A DNA stretch of 64,000 nt from Sulfurimonas marina (lineage in GTDB: Bacteria; Campylobacterota; Campylobacteria; Campylobacterales; Sulfurimonadaceae), in contig NZ_CP041165.1 of the NCBI RefSeq assembly GCF_014905095.1, positions 1,984,001 to 2,048,000 of the forward strand, written 5' to 3'. Below, piece by piece: positions 53,293 to 63,349 of this stretch (the stretch's first letter is position 1; each line of letters begins with the position of its first letter). A model generated the notes under the pieces. It was not told where the DNA came from. It did not search any database and worked only from the letters and a program-made list of their open reading frames with translations. A program made the position numbers and the translations under genes.

Positions 53293-53685
53293 TTAACGTT
53301 TTGAGAACTGACGAGAACGACGTGCTTTTCTTTTACCTGGTTTCTTACGTTCAACAACACGTGAATCACGAGTCATCATACCTTCAGGTTTAAGGATAGC
53401 TTTTAACTCTGGGTTAAATTTTACTAATGCACGAGAAATACCGTGGCGAAGAGCGTCAGCTTGACCACCGAAACCACCACCTAAAGTAGTAGCAACGATA
53501 TCTACAGCACCATCTTGTTTAGTAATGTTTAGTGGTTGTTTAACACGAAGTTTTTTCGCTTCAAGACCACCTAAAAATGCGTCTAAAGAAAGACCATTTA
53601 CAGTAATTTTACCGCTACCTGGAGTTAACCAAACTTTAGCGATTGAGCTTTTACGACGACCAGTTGCATAAATTTTTTCTGCCAT
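53293..53685 (-). CDS. rpsI: 30S ribosomal protein S9
   Basis: 130 residues, full length. [25 protein letters not shown] opens the protein, [20 protein letters not shown] is the family block, and the basic tail RRSRQFSKR reaches the P-site tRNA. Follows rplM by 11 bases. Confidence 0.98.
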   Translation of the reverse strand: MAEKIYATGRRKSSIAKVWLTPGSGKITVNGLSLDAFLGGLEAKKLRVKQPLNITKQDGAVDIVATTLGGGFGGQADALRHGISRALVKFNPELKAILKPEGMMTRDSRVVERKKPGKRKARRSRQFSKR

Positions 53686-53696
53686 TATATGAGTCC

Positions 53697-54119
53697 TTAC
53701 TTAGCAATTTGTGCAGTGTGAGGATGTTGGTCACCTGCATATACTTTTAATTTTTTAAGCATTTTTGCACCAAGCTTAGTTTTAGGAAGCATACCACGAG
53801 TAGCTAATTTGTATAGTTTCTCAGGGTTTTTCTCTAAAAGCTCAGTCATTTTAACACTTTTTGTACTACCGAAGTAACCAGAGTGAGAGTGGTACTCTTT
53901 ATTAGCGATTTTACCTAAACCGTTAAATTTTACTTTAGAAGCATTGATGATAACTACGTAGTCACCACAGTCGATATTTGGAGTATAACATGGTTTGTTT
54001 TTACCACGAAGAGTTGTTGCCACTTCACTGATTAAACGACCGAATGTTTTACCCTCTGCATCAATCAAAACCCATTTTTGATCGATCTGTTCAGCAGAAG
54101 CAATTTTAGTAAATTTCAT
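53697..54119 (-). CDS. rplM: 50S ribosomal protein L13
   Basis: 140 residues from the ATG at 54119 ([11 protein letters not shown]), which is preceded by AAAGG at good spacing; a TTG 15 bases upstream would add five residues and overlaps that site. [38 protein letters not shown] and [20 protein letters not shown] are typical. First gene of the rplM-rpsI operon. Confidence 0.98.
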   Translation of the reverse strand: MKFTKIASAEQIDQKWVLIDAEGKTFGRLISEVATTLRGKNKPCYTPNIDCGDYVVIINASKVKFNGLGKIANKEYHSHSGYFGSTKSVKMTELLEKNPEKLYKLATRGMLPKTKLGAKMLKKLKVYAGDQHPHTAQIAK

Positions 54120-54274
54120 TCTTGAACCTTTCAAGTTTATATTTTAAGTGGTGGAAGTATACAATTATAAACTTATAAATTACTTAATTTAAGTTAATTA
54201 TAAGATTTTAAGAACTGTTAATAAGTTCGTTGTGAAAGTTTGTTTTGAAATTTTACCATAAACTGAACAAAACT

Positions 54275-54327
54275 ATCGTTATATACTAAAAGACATAATG
54301 TTTTTTTCAGTAGAACTTTTGTATAAT
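54275..54327 (+). promoter_or_regulatory. ModE-like operator and promoter of the porin-mod operon
   Basis: ATCGTTATATA at 54275-54285 fits the left half of the E. coli ModE site (ATCGnTATATA) completely. CATAATG at 54294-54300 is a partial inverted match. TATAAT at 54322-54327 could be the -10, and the site overlaps the upstream edge of the -35 region, so binding of a molybdate-loaded regulator there could repress the operon. No modE gene is in the window. Confidence 0.45.
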
Positions 54328-54370
54328 CGAGAATCAATTATATTATATAAAATTAAAGGAAAGTAATATT

Positions 54371-55825
54371 ATGCTTAAAAAGTATGCTTTTTTATCTATT
54401 GCTTGTGGTTTTTTAAGTACACCTGCACTTATAGCAGAGACACCAAAATCTGCGATTAAATCAAATGGTCAAATGATTTATTTTGAGAAACAAAAAGATG
54501 TAAACAGTATTAAAGATATGTTTAAAGAGGGAAATTTCTACGGAAGACTAAGAAACAATAACTTTTATTTTTGGTACGATGATTCTAAACCAAATAAAGA
54601 TTTTCTTGTAAGTGGTGTCGGTGCAAGTTTAGTTTATAAAAGTGCAAACTATAACGGTTTTGACTTTACGATTGGTTCTTATGGAACTTATGCATTTTTT
54701 AACGATAGTGCAGAAACTGTGAGTAATCTTGGAGGCAGAAAAGATTTGCTTAGCAGATTTGACTACGTAAATACAGGTTCAAAATCTCTTTATACTTTTG
54801 CACAGGCAAATATCTCATACAAATATTCAAAAACAAAACTGATTTTAGGTCGCCAGATTGTTGAAACATTCTATACAAAATCAAATGATACGAAAATGAT
54901 TCCAAATACTTTTGAAGGTATTGTTCTAGAGTCTAAAGATCTTCAAGACACAAAAGTTAAACTGGCATACTTGACAAAACAAAAGTTAAGAGATCATAAA
55001 AATTTTCACTCAGTACTTATGTATGGTGATGCAAATGCATCAAGTGCTCAAAGCCCCCAATATACTGGTAATGATGATTCTGGTATGCATCAGGGTTTAA
55101 CATATACAGCACTTAGAGATGCGGGAAAATCAACTACAGCTCCGTTAATTGTACTCGATGCGCAAAACAACTCTATTGAAAATCTACAAATAAATTTTGC
55201 AGGATATATAGTACCTGAACTTTTATCTCAAGCGATGGGTGAGTTAAACTATAAAATAGATATGGGAACTTTTTCGATCAATCCCGGTGTAAGATATATC
55301 CAGCAGTTTGACAATGGAGCAGGTGCAGTTGGTGGTGCTGCTTTAGATGGAACTCCAACTGGCTATAAAGACGCAAACTCTTTAGATGCACAAATGATTG
55401 CTGCAAAAGTTGTTACAAAATTTGACGATTATAAAATCAATCTGGGATATTCAAATATTTTAGACAAAGCAGATCTAGTAACTCCATGGAGAGGATTCCC
55501 AACTGCAGGATATACAAGAAGTATGGCGATCTATAACTGGACAGCAAATACTAAAAGTTATAGAATTGAGCTAGTTAAAGGTGATAATAAAACAGGTGTT
55601 TATAAAGATGGTTTCATCCAAACATCTATACTTTATGTAAATGGTGATCATGCAAAAACTTCGAGTGATGATTATATGTATTACTATGCGGGATATGTCA
55701 AAAACCTAGAAAACTATCCTGAATTTCAATATCGTGTACGTTTTGGTTATAAACAATATATTCAAGACGCTGATGCACAAACAGATAGTATAGACTCAAG
55801 ATTAGAGTTTAACTACACTTTTTAA
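54371..55825 (+). CDS. OprD-family outer-membrane porin linked to molybdate genes
   Basis: 484 residues with signal peptide (MLKKYAFLSIACGFLSTPALIAE). SIKDMFKEGNFYGRLRNNNFYFWYDD, DFTIGSYGTYAFF, LILGRQIVETFY and a terminal SRLEFNYTF with Phe give the OprD-type barrel. The TOBE-domain gene begins 10 bases after its stop behind AAAGGA, and modB and modC follow, so it is the first gene of a molybdate operon. It may let molybdate, tungstate or a carrier through the outer membrane. Confidence 0.88.
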   Translation: MLKKYAFLSIACGFLSTPALIAETPKSAIKSNGQMIYFEKQKDVNSIKDMFKEGNFYGRLRNNNFYFWYDDSKPNKDFLVSGVGASLVYKSANYNGFDFTIGSYGTYAFFNDSAETVSNLGGRKDLLSRFDYVNTGSKSLYTFAQANISYKYSKTKLILGRQIVETFYTKSNDTKMIPNTFEGIVLESKDLQDTKVKLAYLTKQKLRDHKNFHSVLMYGDANASSAQSPQYTGNDDSGMHQGLTYTALRDAGKSTTAPLIVLDAQNNSIENLQINFAGYIVPELLSQAMGELNYKIDMGTFSINPGVRYIQQFDNGAGAVGGAALDGTPTGYKDANSLDAQMIAAKVVTKFDDYKINLGYSNILDKADLVTPWRGFPTAGYTRSMAIYNWTANTKSYRIELVKGDNKTGVYKDGFIQTSILYVNGDHAKTSSDDYMYYYAGYVKNLENYPEFQYRVRFGYKQYIQDADAQTDSIDSRLEFNYTF

Positions 55826-55835
55826 AGGAACAGTT

Positions 55836-56231
55836 ATGAGTGACTTCATCGCAACGATCATAGATATACAATCGGTACAGAGTTTACACCTTGTTAAACT
55901 AACGTTTCAAGGGCACAATCTATCTATGATCTCTTTAGAGTTAAGCGATGAAGTGGAGGTTGGTGCAGATGTAAAACTCTGCGTCAAACCATCAAATGTA
56001 ACTTTAACAAAAGAGTGTACAGAAGAGATAAGCATCTCAAATCAATTACCGTCTCAAATCTCATCTATTGAGTTTGGAGAAATTTTAACAAGTGTGAAAC
56101 TTGATTTTTTTGACTACCAGTTTGAGACACTAATGACAACTCACAAAGCAAAACAGATGAATTTACAAGAAGGAGATGAGATAATTGCACTAATTAACGA
56201 AAGTGATTTATCTATCTCATCGGTACTATAA
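55836..56231 (+). CDS. Molybdate-binding TOBE/di-Mop domain protein
   Basis: 131 residues forming two TOBE/Mop-like repeats, roughly 1-62 and 66-131, each with a G(A/E)-D strand near its end (VGADVKLCVKPSNVTL and LQEGDEIIALINESDLSI). Such stand-alone domains bind molybdate in the cytoplasm as storage or regulator modules. No DNA-binding part is present, so by itself it cannot be the operon repressor. Three bases precede modB. Confidence 0.75.
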   Translation: MSDFIATIIDIQSVQSLHLVKLTFQGHNLSMISLELSDEVEVGADVKLCVKPSNVTLTKECTEEISISNQLPSQISSIEFGEILTSVKLDFFDYQFETLMTTHKAKQMNLQEGDEIIALINESDLSISSVL

Positions 56232-56234
56232 AAT

Positions 56235-56927
56235 ATGAACCTATTATATGAGCTTGATCTAGAGCCTTTTATACTCTCTTTTAAACTTGCAGCTATTACT
56301 ACACTGGTACTGTTTATAATCTCTTTACCCTTTGCCTGGTATCTTTCACAAACACGTTCAAAATTCAAACCTTTTTTAGAGAGTTTGACTGCCTTACCAA
56401 TAGTACTGCCACCTTCAGTACTGGGATTTTATATACTTGTAGCACTCTCACACAATTCACCTATCGGTGCATTTTTTGAGGATGTTTTCGACATTAAACT
56501 TGTTTTCTCTTTTACCGGTTTAGTGGTTGCCAGTGCTTTTTACTCTCTGCCGTTTATGGTGCAACCTCTTCAAGGGGGATTTGAATCTCTTAATAAAAAC
56601 ATGATTGAAGCTAGCTATATAGCGGGAAAAAGTAAAACTGTAACCCTTTTACGAGTAGCTCTGCCAAATATCAAGCCGGCACTACTTACTGCTGTTATCG
56701 TTACTTTTGCACATACTGTAGGGGAGTTTGGTGTGGTTCTAATGGTTGGGGGAAGTATTCCGGGTGAGACTAAAGTTGCATCTGTTGCTATCTACGAGAT
56801 GGTAGAGATTATGGACTATTCAATGGCGCATATCTATTCGGCTATTATGGTGTTTATTAGTTTCTGTGTCCTTTTAAGTGTCTACATTTTCAATCGCAGA
56901 TATCAAAATAAGATCGGTATTCATTAA
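56235..56927 (+). CDS. modB: Molybdate ABC transporter permease
   Basis: 230 residues with about five membrane helices. LPPSVLGFYILVALS and the EAA loop EASYIAGKSKTVTLLRVALPNIKPALLTA are ModB features, with GEFGVVLMVGGSIPGETKVASVAIYE also typical. It pairs with ModC; its last base overlaps the modC start. No modA is seen in the operon. Confidence 0.93.
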   Translation: MNLLYELDLEPFILSFKLAAITTLVLFIISLPFAWYLSQTRSKFKPFLESLTALPIVLPPSVLGFYILVALSHNSPIGAFFEDVFDIKLVFSFTGLVVASAFYSLPFMVQPLQGGFESLNKNMIEASYIAGKSKTVTLLRVALPNIKPALLTAVIVTFAHTVGEFGVVLMVGGSIPGETKVASVAIYEMVEIMDYSMAHIYSAIMVFISFCVLLSVYIFNRRYQNKIGIH

Positions 56928-57778
56928 TGGTAAATATAGATATAACAAAACAACTTCAAGGTGCGTCAGGAGATATGAACCTTGATGTAAAACTTCACAT
57001 TAAACAGGGTGAGTTTGTAGCCCTAAGCGGAAAAAGCGGAAGCGGAAAAACTACACTGCTTAGAATCCTTGCAGGACTTGAACAAGCAAGCGGTGAGATT
57101 TCAGTAGATGAGAAAATCTGGCTCGATCGTAAAAACAACCTTGCTCCGCAGCAAAGAGAGATTGGATTTGTATTTCAAGACTATGCCCTCTTTGAAAATA
57201 TGAGTGTAGAGGAAAACCTTCTCTTTGTAAACAAAGACAAAACCCTTGCAGAGCATCTTTTAGAAGTCACAGAACTTACCGAACTTAAAAACAGACTTCC
57301 ACATAAGCTTAGCGGCGGACAGAAACAACGCGTGGCCCTTTGCCGTTCTCTTATGAACAGACCGAAGATTCTACTTCTTGATGAGCCCCTTTCGGCACTT
57401 GATCCCGCTATGAGGACAAAACTGCAAAACGAGATACTGACACTTCATAAAGAGTTCAATATCACAACCATTATGGTAAGTCACGATCCAAGTGAGATCT
57501 ATCGACTCTCATCACGGGTGATTGTTTTAAATGAGGGGAAAGTTATAAATGACGGCTCACCAAAAGAGATACTCCTTAAAACTACAGGAAGTGCAAAGTT
57601 CTCATTTGACGGGGAGCTTTTAGACATCATAAAAGTAGATGTCATAAACATTGCCATTATCTCGATCGGACAACAACTTGTAGAGGTTGTTGTAAGTGAT
57701 GAGGAGATAAAAAACCTCACCATCGGTCAAGCGATCAACGTAAGTACAAAAGCATTTACACCGATCATAAAAGCTTAG
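56927..57778 (+). CDS. modC: Molybdate ABC transporter ATP-binding protein
   Basis: 283 residues. Walker A SGKSGSGKTTLLR, Q-loop VFQDYALFENMS, signature LSGGQKQRVALCRS and Walker B ILLLDEPLSALD. The C-terminal 65 residues (about 220-283) are a single TOBE/Mop segment that could sense molybdate inside the cell. Its stop overlaps the end of the convergent addA gene. Confidence 0.93.
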   Translation: MVNIDITKQLQGASGDMNLDVKLHIKQGEFVALSGKSGSGKTTLLRILAGLEQASGEISVDEKIWLDRKNNLAPQQREIGFVFQDYALFENMSVEENLLFVNKDKTLAEHLLEVTELTELKNRLPHKLSGGQKQRVALCRSLMNRPKILLLDEPLSALDPAMRTKLQNEILTLHKEFNITTIMVSHDPSEIYRLSSRVIVLNEGKVINDGSPKEILLKTTGSAKFSFDGELLDIIKVDVINIAIISIGQQLVEVVVSDEEIKNLTIGQAINVSTKAFTPIIKA

Positions 57779-60489
57779 ACTTTTTTGAGCTTGATTCCGT
57801 TACCTAAGAGGTAACACAGGTACCCTTCAACTTTTTCGTTGGTGATCTCGCTCACAGCTCTCATATACCCTTTTACCTGTTTTTTGTACTCATCTTCAAA
57901 CTGTTCACCCGTTTTGTAGTCGATGATTACCCACGAGTCCTCTTTTTTCACAAGGAGATCAATATAGCGGAGATTGTTTTTATACTTAATCCCTTTCTCT
58001 TTGTAATGCACTCCATCAACAAGATCTAAAAATTCTCTATTTTGTACAAGTGCGTTAACCCGTCTTTCGAGCTCACTAAACTCACCCTCTTCTAAAGCAA
58101 ATCCAAACTTATTCGCACACATATCTAAAGCGCCTTCAATTGCCACCTCATCAAAAGAGTCCATCATCTCAAGTGTATAGTGCGTGGCAAGTCCGAAGTT
58201 GATGTTTGCCAGGTCCTCCTCTTTTTCCTCTTCTAACGCGAGAATCTCTGCCTGTGTACCGTAATAAAGATCTTTATAGTGAAACTCCCCGTATTGCACC
58301 TGTTTCTTCTTCTCTTTTACCTCACAGTGAAGTTCACCGAAAGAGCCATCTTGCAACTCTAAAAGATCAAAGAGCGAATCTTTAGTTTTTTTCACGATAA
58401 AGAGGTTTTCACGCGCTCTTGTAAAAGCAACATAAAGGGCATTTAAACTATCCTCTTCGATCAAAGCTTTCTCACGCGCAAGTGCTTCTGCATAATCAAG
58501 ATCTATCTTGTCTCTGCCGCTTATTCTCAGGTAGATACTCTGTAAGTTGATACCATCATATTTGTAGATGATGCTATCACGAGATGGTGGTGCTTTTTTG
58601 AGTCTGTCCATCACGATCACGTGCTCATACTCCAAACCTTTTGACTTGTGAATAGTAAGCACCCTTACACCGCTGATGTCACTTGCAGCTGCCGAGACAT
58701 CTAAACGCTCATACTCAAACAGAAGCGCTTCTATATCTTGGTAATTTTGCACAGCAGACATAAAACGAAGCAGGTGAAAATCGTTTTCAAAGAGCTCATA
58801 TCTGTCTATAACGTTTTTAATAACATCAAGGAGGTTCACTCTGTTAAAATCAACTCTCTCGATCGGTTCAAGCTCTCGTGATATCAGGGTAAAAAAGTTA
58901 TGTCTGTAAAGCTCTTCTCCGAAATAAAGATACTTCAAGTACTCCAAAACAGCTTTCACACTGCGTTGATTGATAAGCTTTGTCGTTGTCTCGGTTACAA
59001 CATCTATCCCATTACCGTCAAGAAGGTTTTTCACCGCCTCCCCGTCACCGTTGGTTGCACAAAGAATTGCGATCTCGTCACGATCAGCACCGAGTGCTAA
59101 AAGGTTTTGTACCTGTTCTAAAACTTCTTCTAAAACCTCATCGTTAGTTTTGATCGAGACATAACCGCCAACAGCTTCATCGCGTACAAGTTGTGGGGTA
59201 TAGTTTTTTATCTTCTTAATAAAAGTGTTGTTAACAAACTCTACAACCTCTTTTTGTGAACGGTAATTTGTACGAAGTTTATCCACCTGAGTGGCGTTTT
59301 GTTTTGCCACTTCCCCAAAGAGCGCTGAAACTCCCCCGCGGAATCGGTAGATAGACTGTTTTACATCCCCTACAAAGAAAAAACTTCCCTCTTCTGAAAC
59401 ACCCGTTCCCGATGTGATCTCGTTGATAAGCGGTTTTAAGATCTCATACTGAATGATACTTGTATCTTGAAACTCATCAAGGAGCATATGTGTGATCGTA
59501 GAATCAAGTCTGAAGTATAAAAACTCGCTGTCATCTAAACGGTGTAAAATCTCATATACTAACAGCGTTACATCTGAAAAACTTAGTTCACTGTCATCTA
59601 TATAGAGCGCTTTTTTCGATTTTTTATAGAGCTCTACCAGCTCGTTTAAAGCGTAAAAGAAGTTCTGCTCCCTCTGGTGAAAATACTCCTGTATAGCCTC
59701 TTGGATCACCTGCAGATTGCTATCCATTTCAGGGATATAACACTTTTTAAATACCCAGTACTCTAAAGTCTCCTGATACACCCAAGTGGTGCTAATTAGT
59801 GCTTCAAAGCCATCCACGTTAACCGCTTTTTGCAAAGTAGCCGAAGCACCTTTACATCCCGCAACGATCTTTTGAATATTTTCTAATGCTTCAAGTGCTT
59901 TAGCCTCATAGCTTTTGTCAAAGCTCTTTGTATAAGAGAAGTTTGAAAGTTCCTCTTTTTTCTCATAAAACTGGTTTAAAAGGGTAAAGATATCACTCAC
60001 TCTTTTTTTCGACTCAAGACTTAGATCGATTAAGACATTTCTTTTATTCGCAACGCTTACTTCAGACAGAAAACGGCTCATCAGTTTGTGTTCATGTTGT
60101 GCAGAGGCTGTTGTAAAATCCGGCATCAATGAAGCGTATAAAGAGAACTTACGAAGTATGTGAGTGAAAAAACTATCGATCGTCATAATCTTGGTATTTG
60201 CACTTAAAAACTCTTTTAAGATCTGTGTTCGATGCTCTAAAAGATACTCTTTGGAAAAACCGGTAACTTTTGCGATCTCTGCAAGTTCACCTCTGTTTTC
60301 AAGCTCTTCGAGAGTCTCAACAATACGCTCACTCATCTCCGATGCCGCTTTGTTTGTAAAGGTAAGTGCCAAGATTTTAGAAGCCTCAGCCCCTTTGAAA
60401 AGTAAAGAGAGGTAACGCACGACAAGCATAAAAGTTTTACCGCTTCCCGCACTCGCTTCGTAGGCTAGATTGTTTATGAAATTACTCAT
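57775..60489 (-). CDS. addA: AddA/RecB-like helicase-nuclease
   Basis: 904 residues of the UvrD/RecB superfamily. Walker A is ASAGSGKTFMLVVRYL, followed by LALTFTNKAASEM, DEFQDTSIIQYEI, VGDVKQSIYRFRGG and VRVLTIHKSKGLEYEHVIV. The C-terminal nuclease motif is VKKEDSWVIIDYKTG. With AddB it resects double-strand ends for RecA, important for natural transformation in this phylum. It starts 2 bases after addB. Confidence 0.92.
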   Translation of the reverse strand: MSNFINNLAYEASAGSGKTFMLVVRYLSLLFKGAEASKILALTFTNKAASEMSERIVETLEELENRGELAEIAKVTGFSKEYLLEHRTQILKEFLSANTKIMTIDSFFTHILRKFSLYASLMPDFTTASAQHEHKLMSRFLSEVSVANKRNVLIDLSLESKKRVSDIFTLLNQFYEKKEELSNFSYTKSFDKSYEAKALEALENIQKIVAGCKGASATLQKAVNVDGFEALISTTWVYQETLEYWVFKKCYIPEMDSNLQVIQEAIQEYFHQREQNFFYALNELVELYKKSKKALYIDDSELSFSDVTLLVYEILHRLDDSEFLYFRLDSTITHMLLDEFQDTSIIQYEILKPLINEITSGTGVSEEGSFFFVGDVKQSIYRFRGGVSALFGEVAKQNATQVDKLRTNYRSQKEVVEFVNNTFIKKIKNYTPQLVRDEAVGGYVSIKTNDEVLEEVLEQVQNLLALGADRDEIAILCATNGDGEAVKNLLDGNGIDVVTETTTKLINQRSVKAVLEYLKYLYFGEELYRHNFFTLISRELEPIERVDFNRVNLLDVIKNVIDRYELFENDFHLLRFMSAVQNYQDIEALLFEYERLDVSAAASDISGVRVLTIHKSKGLEYEHVIVMDRLKKAPPSRDSIIYKYDGINLQSIYLRISGRDKIDLDYAEALAREKALIEEDSLNALYVAFTRARENLFIVKKTKDSLFDLLELQDGSFGELHCEVKEKKKQVQYGEFHYKDLYYGTQAEILALEEEKEEDLANINFGLATHYTLEMMDSFDEVAIEGALDMCANKFGFALEEGEFSELERRVNALVQNREFLDLVDGVHYKEKGIKYKNNLRYIDLLVKKEDSWVIIDYKTGEQFEDEYKKQVKGYMRAVSEITNEKVEGYLCYLLGNGIKLKKV

Positions 60490-60491
60490 CC

Positions 60492-62837
60492 CTACTCCCT
60501 ACCACACAAAATTTTATAAGCACAATATTGACACGCTTTTGGATCTTCACACTCTTTGACTTCTATATCTTCAACAAGTAAAAGGTCTTGGATATGGGAC
60601 TGTAAAAGTGCAATCTTCTGCTCTAAAAAGAGTTCATCCACCACTTTACCCTCTTTGAGATCGTAAAAGGCACACTGTTTTACACGTCCGAGTTTTGTTG
60701 CTAAAAGATAGTAGAACTCCAGTTGGAAATCCGTTGCTTCGGTGACGTTGTTTTTATTGTAAAGTGTGTAGGAACCTGTTTTATAGTCAAGTACACTCAT
60801 ACCCTCTTCGCTCTGGTCCACTCTGTCAAGCACACCGCTAAGGATAAGCCCGTCATATTCAAGCTCAAGTGGCTCTTCCGTTTTAAACACATATTGCCCC
60901 TGTTTAAAACGTTCTATCTCCACTTCACAAAACTTTCGGAGTACCCTTTTTTGCAGTGCGATCTGGTAACGAATAAACTCACTATCCTCACACACGTTAT
61001 CGAGCTCTTTTTCAAGATCACGTTGCAACTCCTGAACATCTAAATAATGATCTTTTTTTGTATAGAGATTGCATAATGCTCTGTGAACGTGTTCTCCGAT
61101 CTCATACTCTTCGGGGATATCTTTTGGAATCTTGTGATCTTGGAGTTTGAGCATATAGTTTAGATAAAACTTCTTCTTACACGTCAGATATGTTTTAAGC
61201 TTCGTATTTGAGAGTTTTTGCCCGTGGAAACTATATGGCACGGTAAATGGTTTTGACTCTATTAAAGGGGCTGTACGTTTATTAAAAAGCAACTGTGCAT
61301 AACTATGTTCATCGTAATGTTTCTTCTCTTTTATCCCTAACTGTTTTAAAAAGCGGCTCGGATTTGTATCACTTGCATTTACATAAGAGATAGCAACCTC
61401 TTTGGAGTTGATAAGGAGCATATTATAGTAATGTTTCTGGAGGTTTTCCCGATCAGACATAGTTGGAAGTGATGCCTTTTCCCTGATGCTAGTATTTAAG
61501 AACATATCTTTGTCACTTTTTTTCGGAACGTTCCCCTCGTTAAAGTCAACGATCACAACTGCATCAAAAGAAACTCCACGGCTTTCCAATACACCCATTA
61601 CGGTTATCTTACCACCGCGTACGTCATCTATAGTTGTTTTGCCAAGGCGTTGCATAAAAAGGTTCAAAATAGACTTTGAGCCCATGTTTTTCATAAAAGG
61701 GAGTACTTTTAAAAAGGTGTAAAGCTCTTTGTCGTAGATCTTTAGTTCCGTCTTATCTGTTATAAACTCACGCAGCTTATAGAAACACTCTTCAAGCACT
61801 GCAAAGTTATCACGTGCCCCATACATCTCTATAATTATCTCTGAGAGCTCTTTACCGAATCTTTTACTTCTATGTATGTTCTCTTGTGAATCTTGCTCTA
61901 ACGCTTTTATATTTGCATCTAAGAGGGTATAAATCTGAGAGTTTCTAAAAGATGTCCCCATTGCAAAGTTGAAATTCCCTTTGCGATCGAAACTTTTGAG
62001 CAGCTCCGCTTTTGATTCATTTGGAAGAATTACAGCTATCTTCTCAGCTTCATATCCCTTTTGTATAAAGTCGTACACCCTCTTTTGAATAAATGCGATC
62101 TGTAAGATATCTTCACTGAAACTCTCGCAAGAGATTGCATCTATCTTTTCAATCTTAGTTTGTGAGAGTATCTCTTTGTTTGAGAGGTTTAAAAGGTATT
62201 CATACCCTACTTCAAGTTCAAACTCTAACTCTCTAAACTGTTCTTGCATTTTGGTATTGAAAGGGCTGGCGAAAAACTTTATCTTTAACTCTGTTAATAA
62301 TGCGACCTGCTTCAAGAGTTCAAGCTCAAAATTTGTAAGGTATCCGTCAAGGTTTATAGTTATGCTCTTTTTACCTTTTAAATAGCTAGCATTAAACTTG
62401 TAAAGTTTCGGTAAAAAGATCTTATCTAGTACTTTCTGCTCATCACACAAAAGCTCATAACGTCTATAAAGCTCTTCTAAGATAGTGATATGCTCCTCAT
62501 ACTCTGCATACAAGTCGGCATCACGCAGTTTTTTGATGTCATATAGCTCTGCACTGAGCTCCTCAAAAAATTTAAATATATAAGAACTGTTTTTTGTAAA
62601 GGTAAAAAAGTTACGCTCAATTTGGAGTTTTGAGAATCCTTCAAAATCGGAAGCCTGTAAAAGTAATAATATACGACTGTCATCGTCAATATATTTATAT
62701 CCCGAAACGACACATAACTTTGAGATAAACTCACTCATAGTTATATAGTCAGGGAGAAAAAGTGTTTGATTTTTGTTTTTAAGTTGCTCGTGCCTAATAG
62801 CACGAGAAGAAGAAAAAACTACGGTACTATTATCCAT
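60492..62837 (-). CDS. addB: AddB-like exonuclease subunit
   Basis: 781 residues. There is no Walker A at the N-terminus (VVFSSSRAIRHEQLK), as in Helicobacter AddB. The PD-(D/E)XK nuclease motif is LILSGVLDRVDQSEEGMSVLDYKTG. Four cysteines fit the AddB iron-sulfur clasp: one in KTYLTCKKKFYLNY and three in ACQYCAYKILCGRE. Partner of AddA, and it comes first in the pair. Confidence 0.88.
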   Translation of the reverse strand: MDNSTVVFSSSRAIRHEQLKNKNQTLFLPDYITMSEFISKLCVVSGYKYIDDDSRILLLLQASDFEGFSKLQIERNFFTFTKNSSYIFKFFEELSAELYDIKKLRDADLYAEYEEHITILEELYRRYELLCDEQKVLDKIFLPKLYKFNASYLKGKKSITINLDGYLTNFELELLKQVALLTELKIKFFASPFNTKMQEQFRELEFELEVGYEYLLNLSNKEILSQTKIEKIDAISCESFSEDILQIAFIQKRVYDFIQKGYEAEKIAVILPNESKAELLKSFDRKGNFNFAMGTSFRNSQIYTLLDANIKALEQDSQENIHRSKRFGKELSEIIIEMYGARDNFAVLEECFYKLREFITDKTELKIYDKELYTFLKVLPFMKNMGSKSILNLFMQRLGKTTIDDVRGGKITVMGVLESRGVSFDAVVIVDFNEGNVPKKSDKDMFLNTSIREKASLPTMSDRENLQKHYYNMLLINSKEVAISYVNASDTNPSRFLKQLGIKEKKHYDEHSYAQLLFNKRTAPLIESKPFTVPYSFHGQKLSNTKLKTYLTCKKKFYLNYMLKLQDHKIPKDIPEEYEIGEHVHRALCNLYTKKDHYLDVQELQRDLEKELDNVCEDSEFIRYQIALQKRVLRKFCEVEIERFKQGQYVFKTEEPLELEYDGLILSGVLDRVDQSEEGMSVLDYKTGSYTLYNKNNVTEATDFQLEFYYLLATKLGRVKQCAFYDLKEGKVVDELFLEQKIALLQSHIQDLLLVEDIEVKECEDPKACQYCAYKILCGRE

Positions 62838-62839
62838 AG

Positions 62840-63349
62840 TTAAAATTCAAATACCTCTTTTATTCGAGTATCTGCTTTTAAGTTGTAAAATCTATAATCA
62901 TCTCCAACTTGCACACGAGCAATGATGTTCCACACACCAACTTTTGGAAATGTAGCACCTTCAAATGTATATACACCCTCTTTTACCGTAAAAACATCTA
63001 AAAGCTGATTGAACTTTTCAGTCTCCGGACGAGAGATATCTATAATAATTTCCGCATTATCTATTAAATTACCGCTTTTATCTGTAATTTTATATTTTAT
63101 TTGCGGTTTTTCAACACCAATACTTTCAGTTATATATTCAATATTGTATTTTTTATCAAAATTGATCTGTGCGTTGATAAACTCATTTGCTCTTGCATCA
63201 GCTTCTTGATATTTGCTCATATATGCATTGCTTTCTTGAATGTCTGCCTTACTTGTAACCATAATAGTTGCTACACACATTCCGAAAACTAGAGTAATTG
63301 AGCCACCTAATATATACGGCCAGATTTTACCGCTACTCTGCTTGCTCAT
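62840..63349 (-). CDS. FixH-like membrane protein
   Basis: 169 residues with one N-terminal helix (YILGGSITLVFGMCVATIMV, about 12-31) and a periplasmic domain with the FixH pattern: an early ALKADIQESNAYMSKYQEADARANEFINA-type segment, then a beta-sandwich (IIIDISRPETEK, FPKVGVWNIIARVQVGDDYRFY). FixH helps assemble copper-containing cbb3 oxidase. Its start overlaps the end of the gene upstream by 17 bases; the ccoNOQP genes would be expected beyond the right edge. Confidence 0.72.
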   Translation of the reverse strand: MSKQSSGKIWPYILGGSITLVFGMCVATIMVTSKADIQESNAYMSKYQEADARANEFINAQINFDKKYNIEYITESIGVEKPQIKYKITDKSGNLIDNAEIIIDISRPETEKFNQLLDVFTVKEGVYTFEGATFPKVGVWNIIARVQVGDDYRFYNLKADTRIKEVFEF

